From assembly GCA_000398025.1 (NCBI GenBank), contig ASKX01000015.1, forward strand, positions 1 to 9,853: a DNA stretch of 9,853 nt, read 5' to 3'. Source of the stretch: Candidatus Paceibacter normanii SCGC AAA255-P19 (lineage in GTDB: Bacteria > Patescibacteriota > Minisyncoccia > Minisyncoccales > Paceibacteraceae). The notes below the pieces were generated by a model, which searched no databases, was not told where the DNA came from, and saw only the letters and a list, made by a program, of their open reading frames with translations. Made by a program: the position numbers and the translations under genes. Numbering within the stretch: the stretch's first letter is position 1; each line of letters starts with the position of its first letter. Below, piece after piece: positions 1-6,345 of this stretch.

Positions 1-354
1 ATATCCCAAACCTCAAAATTATCTGATTTGCTCAAATCTTTTAAGATTAAGCTTAAAAAAGCAGATTATTTTGATGAATATTTTAAATGCTTATTCATCC
101 GAGCAGAAAAGACAGAAGAAATTATGGAAGTAAATAATGCCACTAGGAAACATCTTAATCTCAAACCTAACTCAGATTATATGCCTCATTTGAGTTTAAT
201 GTACGGAGATATTAGTTTAGAAACAAAAGAAAGAATTTTAGCTGACTTAGGAAGAGAATTTAATCTAAATTTTGAAGTAAAAAGTATTCATTTATTCTCC
301 ACTGACGGTAAAGTTAAAGACTGGTATAAAGTAAAAGAGTTTTCTCTAAAATAG
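1..354 (+). CDS. Cyclic phosphodiesterase-like 2H phosphoesterase, 3' part only
   Basis: The reading frame is open from the window edge to the TAG at 352-354, so the start lies upstream; the TTG at 28 is only the first possible start inside the window. The visible 117 residues match the C-terminal two thirds of the cyclic phosphodiesterase / 2'-5' RNA ligase (2H) superfamily. The segment YMPHLSLMYGD (around 178-210) carries the second H-x-S/T catalytic motif, His-Leu-Ser at 187-195. It is preceded by a helix of the type EEIMEVNNATRKHL, as in plant-type CPDases. Known members open 2',3'-cyclic or 1'',2''-cyclic phosphates on RNA ends or ADP-ribose products. The first H-x-T motif should lie off the window, so activity cannot be judged here. 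It ends 3 bp before a promoter for the next gene, so it belongs to an upstream transcription unit. Confidence 0.72.
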   Translation: MSQTSKLSDLLKSFKIKLKKADYFDEYFKCLFIRAEKTEEIMEVNNATRKHLNLKPNSDYMPHLSLMYGDISLETKERILADLGREFNLNFEVKSIHLFSTDGKVKDWYKVKEFSLK

Positions 355-357
355 CTC

Positions 358-386
358 TTGTTATTTTCTAAGAATAGTGCTATAAT
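358..386 (+). promoter_or_regulatory. Near-consensus promoter with extended -10, leaderless spacing
   Basis: The -35 box TTGTTA (358-363) is separated by exactly 17 bp from a perfect -10 box TATAAT (381-386). TG one base upstream (378-379) makes an extended -10. Only 8 bases separate the -10 from the ATG at 395, so transcription should start at, or 1-3 nt before, the start codon. It lies in the 40-bp gap after the phosphoesterase gene and is expected to drive the nucleotidyltransferase, epimerase, tRNA-Leu, RNase J and trpS run. Confidence 0.68.
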
Positions 387-394
387 TGAAATCT

Positions 395-1099
395 ATGAAA
401 GGGTTTATTTTGGCAGCGGGTACAGGAACCAGATTGTATCCTTTAACTCTGGAAATTCCCAAGCCCTTGCTACCAGTTAATAAAATTCCTATTCTTACTT
501 ATCTGATTGACCTTTTTCTAGACAATGGAGTTGATGACATTAAAATTGGCATCCAGCGGGCACATCTGGAGGATTTTTATAAATGGAAGGCAACCTATTA
601 TCCTGGCAAAAAAATTGAGTTAGTAGTAGAGTCCAAACCTTCCGGCACTTTCACGCCTATTGCTAAAAAAGTTGATTCAAAGTGGTTTTCTGAACCAATT
701 GTGGTTTCTAATGGCGATGAGTTAAAAGAATTAAATCTTAAAGCCATGATTAACTGGCATAAAAGAAAACGAGGGGCGGTAGCCACAGTAGGCTTAGTTA
801 AAGTAAAAGATCCTCATGTGTACGGTGTGGCTCGCTTAAATAAGGATAAAATTGTAGAATTCATTGAGAAGCCCAAAAAGCCACCTACTCCTTACATCAA
901 TTCTGGCCTCTACATAATGAACCCGGAAGTTAGAAAATATTATCCGGAAAATGCCAAGTTTGCCATGGTAGAAACTGACCTCTTCCCTCAATTAGCCAAA
1001 GAAGGCAAGCTTTTTGGCTACAAATACGAGGGGCGCTGGATGGACGTGGGAAACTTTGAGCGTTGGGAAAAAGCTATCAAAAATTGGAATCAACACTAA
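395..1099 (+). CDS. Sugar-nucleotide nucleotidyltransferase (NTP_transferase family)
   Basis: This 234-residue enzyme should join a sugar 1-phosphate to an NTP, releasing pyrophosphate, in the cytoplasm. The N-terminal nucleotide-binding signature LAAGTGTRLYPLT (residues 6-18) and PKPLLPV (22-28) are intact. NGD near 106-108 is the usual metal-binding Asp, FIEKP is the sugar-binding region, and WMDVG near the C-terminus matches the family's W-x-D-x-G. It is a single-domain short form without a C-terminal beta-helix. The motifs fit the RmlA/mannose-1-P guanylyltransferase-like group better than RfbF cytidylyltransferase, but I cannot assign the base or the sugar. I chose ATG at 395 over the in-frame TTG at 386, because that TTG overlaps the -10 box. 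Its TAA overlaps the epimerase ATG by one base (TAATG), implying coupled translation. Confidence 0.85.
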   Translation: MKGFILAAGTGTRLYPLTLEIPKPLLPVNKIPILTYLIDLFLDNGVDDIKIGIQRAHLEDFYKWKATYYPGKKIELVVESKPSGTFTPIAKKVDSKWFSEPIVVSNGDELKELNLKAMINWHKRKRGAVATVGLVKVKDPHVYGVARLNKDKIVEFIEKPKKPPTPYINSGLYIMNPEVRKYYPENAKFAMVETDLFPQLAKEGKLFGYKYEGRWMDVGNFERWEKAIKNWNQH

Positions 1100-2142
1100 T
1101 GAAAAAAACTGTGATTATTACTGGAGGTTGCGGTTTCATTGGAACCAATGTAGCTGATTTTCATCTCAAAAAGGGGGATAAGGTCGTTGTTTTTGATAAT
1201 TTATCTCGGGCCGGAGCCAAGGAAAATTTAAAATGGCTGAAGAAACAAAAAGGTAAGTTTATTTTTGTTAAAGGAGATATCAGGAACGACAAAAAACTAT
1301 TAGAAACCTTTAAAAAATACAAGTCCAATCAGGTTTATCACCTCGCGGCGCAAACCACGATGGTAACCTCGGTGACTAACCCCAGAGAGGACTTTGAAAT
1401 CAATGCTTTGGGAAGTTTCAACGTTTTGGAAGCAATGAGAAAAACTAAAAGCAAAGCGGCAGCGGTTTATAGCAGCACCAATAAGGTGATGGGAGAATTA
1501 CTCTATATCCCAATTGTTGAAAATAAAAAAAGATATGACTACAAAAACATTAAAGGAGTCAATGAGGGTTTCCCCTTAGATTTCCACGGACCTTACGGTT
1601 GCTCCAAAGGTTGTGGCGACCAATACTTTCTTGACTATGCTCGCATTTATGGTTTAAATACAGTTGTCTTTCGTCAATCGGGCATTTATGGACCTCATCA
1701 ATTTGGCATTGAAGAACAGGGCTGGCTAGCTTGGTTCTGCAATGCCCTACTCTTTGGCAAACCAGTAACTCTTTTTGGCGACGGTAAACAAGTCAGAGAT
1801 GTTTTGTATGTAAATGATTTGTTGCGAGCTTTTAATTTAGCCTTCAAAAATATTAAAAAAACTCGGGGCAAGGCCTACAACGTTGGCGGCGGTCCCAAAT
1901 TTACTCTTTCTATCTGGGAACTATTTGAAATTTTAGAAAGAGTAGCTGGTAAAAAGTTCAACTATTCATTTGGCCCTTGGCGGCCCGGCGACCAGAAAGT
2001 TTATATTTCCGATGTTTCCCGAGCCAAAAAAGAGTTTGGCTGGTCCCCGACCGTTTCTCCCAAAGAAGGAGTTAAAAAGCTCTATAATTGGATTACTCAA
2101 AATCATCACCTCATTGAGCGAGCTGGCGTCTTTAAAAAATAA
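1099..2142 (+). CDS. NAD-dependent epimerase, CDP-paratose 2-epimerase-like
   Basis: This 348-residue extended short-chain dehydrogenase/reductase should epimerise a nucleotide sugar using tightly bound NAD. The Rossmann motif GGCGFIG spans residues 9-15, followed by VFDNLSRAGAKENL, typical of the CDP-paratose/CDP-tyvelose 2-epimerase branch. The active-site SST sits at 125-127 and the catalytic YGCSK (YxxxK) at 166-170. Further branch-like stretches are LDYARIYGLNTVVFRQS and GDGKQVRDVLYVNDL. Length matches the family (about 340). The ATG at 1099 overlaps the upstream stop; an in-frame ATG at 1063 would put 12 non-family residues before the Rossmann strand and is unlikely. The substrate could be a different NDP-sugar, since no CDP-glucose cytidylyltransferase or 4,6-dehydratase is visible here. 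The tRNA begins 8 bp after its stop. Confidence 0.85.
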   Translation: MKKTVIITGGCGFIGTNVADFHLKKGDKVVVFDNLSRAGAKENLKWLKKQKGKFIFVKGDIRNDKKLLETFKKYKSNQVYHLAAQTTMVTSVTNPREDFEINALGSFNVLEAMRKTKSKAAAVYSSTNKVMGELLYIPIVENKKRYDYKNIKGVNEGFPLDFHGPYGCSKGCGDQYFLDYARIYGLNTVVFRQSGIYGPHQFGIEEQGWLAWFCNALLFGKPVTLFGDGKQVRDVLYVNDLLRAFNLAFKNIKKTRGKAYNVGGGPKFTLSIWELFEILERVAGKKFNYSFGPWRPGDQKVYISDVSRAKKEFGWSPTVSPKEGVKKLYNWITQNHHLIERAGVFKK

Positions 2143-2150
2143 CTCTTTTA

Positions 2151-2235
2151 GCGGACGTGGCGGAATTGGAATACGCGTACGGTTCAGAGCCGTATGCCGT
2201 AAGGCTTGTGGGTTCGAGTCCCACCGTCCGCACCA
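2151..2235 (+). tRNA. tRNA-Leu, anticodon CAG, CCA encoded
   Basis: A complete class II tRNA folds by hand. The acceptor stem is 7 bp, GCGGACG (2151-2157) with CGTCCGC (2225-2231). The D stem is GCG/CGC with GG in the loop. The anticodon stem is TACGG/CCGTA with loop TTCAGAG, giving anticodon CAG (2185-2187), which reads CUG. The long variable arm has a GCC/GGC stem (2196-2205). The T stem GTGGG/CCCAC encloses the loop TTCGAGT. Discriminator A (2232) is followed by a genomically encoded CCA (2233-2235). There is no intron. The last A is also the first base of the RNase J start codon, and the gene sits 8 bp after the epimerase stop with no clear promoter of its own, so it is probably excised from a polycistronic transcript. 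Confidence 0.97.
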
Positions 2236-3914
2236 TGAAAAAACAACCTAATTTAAGGATCATTCTCTTAGGCGGTCTAGGGGAAGTTGGTCGTAATATG
2301 ATGCTTCTGGAATGGCAGGGGAAGATTTTGATTTGCGATATGGGTTTCCGTATGCCAGAAGAAGACATGCCCGGTATTGACTATATCGTGCCCAATATTA
2401 GTTATCTGAAAGATAAAAAGAAAAATATTCTAGGAGTTGTCTTTACTCACGGCCATTATGATCATATTGGTGCTGTCCCCTATTTAATGGAGAAGATTTG
2501 GCATCCCGGTTTGGAGATTTATGCTTCCCCTCTAACTCGAGGAATAATTTTGAAAAGACAGGGTGATTTTCCCAATCAGCCAAAGCTGGACATTGCCGAA
2601 GTTAGAGACGGTTCAAAAGTAAAATTAGGACCTTTCAGGGTTGAGTTTTTCCGGCAAAACCATAACATTCCCGACAATTTGGGTTTATTTATTGAAACCC
2701 CGATTGGCAATATCTTGCACACTTCCGACTTTAAGTTCGACCCCGCTCCAGTAAACGATTTGCCCACTAATTTTCAAAAACTTAAATCCTTTGGCAGAAG
2801 AAAGATTTTGCTCTTAATGTCTGACTCCACTGGCGCTGAAGAAAATAATCACTCCCTCTCAGAAAAGACCATTGAGAAGAACCTAGAAGAAATCTTTAAA
2901 TATTCCTCGGGCCGAATTATTGCTGCCACCTTTGCCTCTTTAATCAACCGGATTCAGCAAATTATTACTCTTTCTGAAAAGTACGGCCGAAAGGTTTGCG
3001 TTGAGGGTTACTCTATGAAAACCAACGTAGAAATATCGAAAATCCTTGGCTATCTGAAAATAAAAAAGGGCACTTTAGTAAAAGCCAAAGAACTGGCTAA
3101 TTATCCTGATGGCAAAGTTACTGTGCTCTGCACTGGAGCTCAAGGCGAGGGTTCGGCTATTTTAATGAAAATTGCCAGCCGAGAGCATCCTTTTATTCGT
3201 CTCAGAAAAGGAGATTCGGTTATTCTCTCTTCCTCGGTCATCCCCGGCAACGAAAGAACCGTCCAAATGTTGAAAGATGATATTCTGCGTCACGGAGTAA
3301 AAGTTTTCCATTATAAAATGATGGATATTCACGCTGGCGGCCATGCCCAACAAGACGAGCTAAGAGAAATGATTAAAATAATGAGACCGAAATTCTTTTT
3401 ACCAATTCATGGTCAATACTCAATGTTGGCCGCTCACACCGAATTAGCCCGGGAAATGGGTCTTTCAGAAAGAAATGCTCTGATAGCAGAAAATGGTCAA
3501 ATTATCAATTTGAATCCTAAAAAGATTTCTATTGAGAAACAAAAGGTGCCTTCGAATTATGTAATGGTAGACGGATTAGGAATTGGTGATGTAGGAGACG
3601 TTGTCCTGAGGGACAGACAGATGCTGGCCAAAGACGGAATGTTCGTCATTGTTACCGTAATTGACAAAACCACTGGCAAAGTAAAGGGTTCTCCTGATAT
3701 AATATCTAGAGGATTCGTTTATCTCCGGGAATCTAAAGAATTACTCAGAGAAACCCGAAAAAAGGTAATTGAAATTGTTAATCGGACAACAGGTTCTGGG
3801 GGAGCTGTAAATTGGAGCTATGTTAAAGACGAAATCAGAAACAAAATTGGCCAATTCTTTTACACCAAAACCCAACGCCGCCCAATGATATTACCCGTCG
3901 TAATCGAAGTCTAA
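2235..3914 (+). CDS. rnj: Ribonuclease J
   Basis: This 559-residue metallo-beta-lactamase/beta-CASP nuclease matches the usual RNase J length (about 555). It should degrade and mature RNA as a 5'-3' exonuclease and endonuclease. The zinc motif HGHYDH is at residues 72-77. The other expected ligands are His143 in HNIPD, His162 and Asp165 in HTSDFK, and His392 in LPIHGQY. The beta-CASP domain runs roughly 210-370 and ends in GGHAQQDE. The C-terminal domain (about 460-559) includes SRGFVYLRES. The start must be ATG 2235: the next in-frame ATG falls after the conserved GGLGEVG, and upstream starts lie inside tRNA-Leu. That ATG shares its A with the tRNA CCA end, so no leader or Shine-Dalgarno exists outside the tRNA. 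One base separates its stop from the trpS start. Confidence 0.93.
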   Translation: MKKQPNLRIILLGGLGEVGRNMMLLEWQGKILICDMGFRMPEEDMPGIDYIVPNISYLKDKKKNILGVVFTHGHYDHIGAVPYLMEKIWHPGLEIYASPLTRGIILKRQGDFPNQPKLDIAEVRDGSKVKLGPFRVEFFRQNHNIPDNLGLFIETPIGNILHTSDFKFDPAPVNDLPTNFQKLKSFGRRKILLLMSDSTGAEENNHSLSEKTIEKNLEEIFKYSSGRIIAATFASLINRIQQIITLSEKYGRKVCVEGYSMKTNVEISKILGYLKIKKGTLVKAKELANYPDGKVTVLCTGAQGEGSAILMKIASREHPFIRLRKGDSVILSSSVIPGNERTVQMLKDDILRHGVKVFHYKMMDIHAGGHAQQDELREMIKIMRPKFFLPIHGQYSMLAAHTELAREMGLSERNALIAENGQIINLNPKKISIEKQKVPSNYVMVDGLGIGDVGDVVLRDRQMLAKDGMFVIVTVIDKTTGKVKGSPDIISRGFVYLRESKELLRETRKKVIEIVNRTTGSGGAVNWSYVKDEIRNKIGQFFYTKTQRRPMILPVVIEV

Positions 3915-3915
3915 T

Positions 3916-4893
3916 ATGCGGATTTTTAGCGGCATTCAGCCAACTGGTATTATCCATATTGGAAATTATTTGGGAGCCCTAAATCAGTGGGTAGAACTTC
4001 AAGAAAAAAATGAGTGTATTTTTTGCATTGTTGACTTGCACGCCTTAACCGCTCCCTTTGATCCCAAAACCTTACAGGATTTAATTTTAGAGAAAGCCAT
4101 TGTTTATTTAGCTTCAGGGATTGATCCAGAAAAATCCATAATTTTTGTTCAATCTCAGGTCAAAGAACATACAGAGCTAACTTGGCTGTTGAACACAGTT
4201 ACTCCAGTGGGTGATTTAACTCGGATGACTCAATACAAAGAAAAATCCAAAAAATTTAAAGCCAACCTTAATGCTGGTCTCTTAAATTATCCCATTTTAA
4301 TGGCAGCTGACATCTTGCTCTACCAAACTGACGTTGTTCCGGTGGGAGAAGACCAGGAGCAACACGTTGAACTAACCCGAACCATTGCCAGAAAATTTAA
4401 TCAAAAATTTGGCCAGGTCTTCAAAGTCCCTGAAGTGAAACTTTCCAAATCCGGAGCTAGAATAATGAGTTTGCAGGAACCTGCAAAAAAGATGTCTAAA
4501 ACCGACAAACCCGAAAGTTACCTCGGGCTGTTTGATGAACCAGAAGAAATAAAAGGAAAAATTATGAGAGCAGTCACTGATACCGGCAGAGTAATAAAAT
4601 ATAACCCCAAAGCTAAACCCGGCATATCCAATCTTTTGACTCTCTATTCGGCTTTTTCAGGAAAATCAATAAAAGAATTGGAGAAAAAATTTAAGAAGAA
4701 AGGGTACGCTGAATTTAAGAAATCTTTAGCCGAGCTCTTGGTAAGTTCTTTGGAGCCTTTCCGCCGAAAAAGAAAAGAGCTTCTGGCTAGAGAAGTTTAT
4801 GTTCAAGAGATTTTGAAGCAAGGAGCTAAACGAGCTCAAGTTATTGCCCAATCTACCCTGGAAAATGCCAAGAAAAAAATGGGCCTAACCTAA
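3916..4893 (+). CDS. trpS: Tryptophanyl-tRNA synthetase
   Basis: This 325-residue class Ic synthetase charges tRNA-Trp with tryptophan. The HIGH-type motif appears as HIGN (residues 14-17) after the family-typical FSGIQPTG. The KMSKS loop appears as KMSKT (192-196) after GARIMSLQEPAKK. The tryptophan-pocket stretch DLTRMTQYKEK (100-110) and the segment YPILMAADILLY with VPVGEDQEQH are intact, so it looks fully functional. Length is typical of bacterial TrpRS (about 330). The gene begins one base after the RNase J stop, which implies co-transcription and probably reinitiation; only a weak GAAG precedes the ATG. Its last 9 bp overlap the 3' end of the convergent phosphohexomutase. I see no leader, T-box or attenuator, and there is no room for one. 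Confidence 0.95.
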   Translation: MRIFSGIQPTGIIHIGNYLGALNQWVELQEKNECIFCIVDLHALTAPFDPKTLQDLILEKAIVYLASGIDPEKSIIFVQSQVKEHTELTWLLNTVTPVGDLTRMTQYKEKSKKFKANLNAGLLNYPILMAADILLYQTDVVPVGEDQEQHVELTRTIARKFNQKFGQVFKVPEVKLSKSGARIMSLQEPAKKMSKTDKPESYLGLFDEPEEIKGKIMRAVTDTGRVIKYNPKAKPGISNLLTLYSAFSGKSIKELEKKFKKKGYAEFKKSLAELLVSSLEPFRRKRKELLAREVYVQEILKQGAKRAQVIAQSTLENAKKKMGLT

Positions 4894-6318
4894 AATTATT
4901 GATTTTATTTCTTTAACTTTTTTCTCCATTAATTTCTTGATTTTGGCCTCGACTACTAATCGCAGAACTGGCTCGGTATGAGAAGGTCTAACATTAAACC
5001 ACCAGTCAGGAAAATCAACTCTCAAGCCGTCTATTTTTAGAACTTTCCCACCTTTACTAAATTTCTTTTCTAAGGTTTTCAAAACCTTTTTTTTGTCTTT
5101 TACTTTAAAATTAACCTCTCCTGAATGAAAATATCTTTGAAAAGGCTTCGCTAATTCAGAAATTTTCTTCTTGGATTGCGACATTTCTCCTAGAATTTTG
5201 AATAAGACAAAGAACGGCGCTTCTGAAAAATAATGCTCTCTTAGATAATAATGCCCTGAGGCCTCTCCGCCAAATAAAATATTATCTTTTCTCATTTTTC
5301 TCTTTATGTAAGAATGGCCAACCCTCCAAATTACTGGCCTCCCCCCACCCTCTTTAATCGCCTCGGAAATTATCTTGCTTCCTCTGACAGTGTAGATAAA
5401 CTTCTCACCAGGATTTTCTTTGGCTAAAGTGCTGGCTAAAGCGGCAGTGATAATGTTGGGAGAGATAAATTTCCCTTGTTCGTCAAGAAAAACAATCCTA
5501 TCTCCATCTCCATCAAAAGCCACTCCCAAGTCAGCCTTCTTTTTCAAAACTTCTTTTTGGAGTTGTTTCAAATTCTCTTTTTTTAAGCAATCTGGGGGGT
5601 GGTTAGGATAATTTCCATCAAGTCTTGGGAAAAGATGAGCTATTTTAAGCTTTGTTTTTTTGAAAATCTCGGGGATTATAATGCCAGATGAAGTATTTCC
5701 CGTGTCTATCACCACCCTTAAGGGCAACATTCTGGCAAAATCAAAACCTTTAAGATTAAATTTCACATATTCTTGCAGGATGCTTTTTTTAAATATTTTT
5801 CCTTTTGTTTTTGAAATTTTAAATTCTTCCTTAATTATCATTTTTTTAATCTTTTCCAAACCAGTTTGGGAATCAATCGGGATCGGCACTTCTTTCACTA
5901 TTTTGAATCCGTTGTATTGAGGAGGATTATGACTGGCTGTAATCATTATTCCACCATCATCAAATTTATAGTGCTTGGAGGCGAAATAAAACATGGGGGC
6001 GGTGCAAACGCCGAGTGAAACTACGTTTGCTCCAGAGTCAATAATTCCCTGCGATAATCCTCTAAAGAGAGGAGGGGACGACAAACGGTTATCTTGGCCA
6101 ACAACAATATCAATTTTCTTCACCTTCCTTCTCTGTTTAACCATTTTCGTAAAAGCCTGGCCAATTTTGTAAGCCACCTGTTCATTAACTTCCTCAGGAT
6201 ACTTTCCCCGAATATCATAACTCTTAAATATCTTTGAGTTGATGAAGCTTTCCCCTTTCAGGTTTACCTTTATCTTCATCTTCGCTCGGCTTTGCCTCTC
6301 TCGATAGTTGATTTTCAT
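4885..6318 (-). CDS. Phosphomannomutase/phosphoglucomutase (ManB/AlgC type)
   Basis: This 477-residue alpha-D-phosphohexomutase should interconvert hexose 6-phosphate and hexose 1-phosphate, supplying the substrate for nucleotidyltransferases. All four family signatures are present: catalytic TASHNP (127-132, phosphoserine Ser129), metal loop DGDGDR (269-274), sugar-specificity loop GGEASGH (350-356) and phosphate-binding RPSHTEP (444-450). The family core starts at IFKSYDIRG (30-38). Residues before it are an atypical extension that overlaps a repeat-like sequence (6272-6306). I kept the ATG at 6318 because a TACAAT box lies 8 bases upstream of it; the ATG at 6279 is the alternative. The stop overlaps trpS by 9 bp. 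Mannose and glucose specificity cannot be separated from sequence alone. Confidence 0.9.
   Translation of the reverse strand: MKINYRERQSRAKMKIKVNLKGESFINSKIFKSYDIRGKYPEEVNEQVAYKIGQAFTKMVKQRRKVKKIDIVVGQDNRLSSPPLFRGLSQGIIDSGANVVSLGVCTAPMFYFASKHYKFDDGGIMITASHNPPQYNGFKIVKEVPIPIDSQTGLEKIKKMIIKEEFKISKTKGKIFKKSILQEYVKFNLKGFDFARMLPLRVVIDTGNTSSGIIIPEIFKKTKLKIAHLFPRLDGNYPNHPPDCLKKENLKQLQKEVLKKKADLGVAFDGDGDRIVFLDEQGKFISPNIITAALASTLAKENPGEKFIYTVRGSKIISEAIKEGGGRPVIWRVGHSYIKRKMRKDNILFGGEASGHYYLREHYFSEAPFFVLFKILGEMSQSKKKISELAKPFQRYFHSGEVNFKVKDKKKVLKTLEKKFSKGGKVLKIDGLRVDFPDWWFNVRPSHTEPVLRLVVEAKIKKLMEKKVKEIKSIILG
6272..6306 (-). repeat. Probable decayed copy of the intragenic palindromic element
   Basis: Read on the minus strand, TATCGAG (6306-6300) is followed 22 nt later by CGAAGATGAAGAT (6284-6272). 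The same two words occur 23 nt apart inside the divergent phosphohexomutase gene (6769 and 6792 on the plus strand). The word CGAGCG also matches the rpsF repeats. The central palindrome is reduced to GGC-AAA-GCC. The element encodes most of the non-conserved N-terminal extension of the minus-strand mutase and contains its alternative ATG at 6279. Similarity is short, so common ancestry is an inference. Confidence 0.42.
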
Positions 6319-6336
6319 GCAATTTTATTGTAACAT
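6308..6336 (+). promoter_or_regulatory. Promoter of the second phosphohexomutase, leaderless spacing
   Basis: TTGATT (6308-6313) and TAACAT (6331-6336) are 17 bp apart, each matching four of six consensus positions. The ATG at 6346 follows the -10 box by 9 bases, so the mRNA would have almost no leader. The -35 box lies inside codons 2-4 of the minus-strand mutase, and the -10 overlaps that gene's own -10 by two bases. Confidence 0.5.
6327..6332 (-). promoter_or_regulatory. -10 box of the minus-strand phosphohexomutase
   Basis: On the minus strand TACAAT (five of six matches to TATAAT) ends 8 bases before the ATG at 6318, the same spacing as the promoter at 358-386. No good -35 box is found 16-18 bp upstream, so it would need an activator or be weak. 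It overlaps the plus-strand -10 at 6331-6332. Confidence 0.42.
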
Positions 6337-6345
6337 AGATTCATT

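Noticed and set aside
386..394. TTG start for the nucleotidyltransferase
   Set aside because: It overlaps the last base of the TATAAT box; ATG 395 gives the normal family N-terminus.
2157..2234. Upstream GTG start extending RNase J through tRNA-Leu
   Set aside because: The added 26 residues are pure tRNA sequence and the family begins at the residues just after ATG 2235.
1970..2251. Plus-strand open frame running from the epimerase end through the tRNA
   Set aside because: It is out of frame with the epimerase, overlaps a perfect tRNA and has no family-like motif.
2132..2368. Minus-strand open frame across the tRNA (GLEPTS...YGSEPYAYSNSATSA type)
   Set aside because: This is the well-known spurious translation of the antisense strand of a class II tRNA; it also overlaps RNase J.
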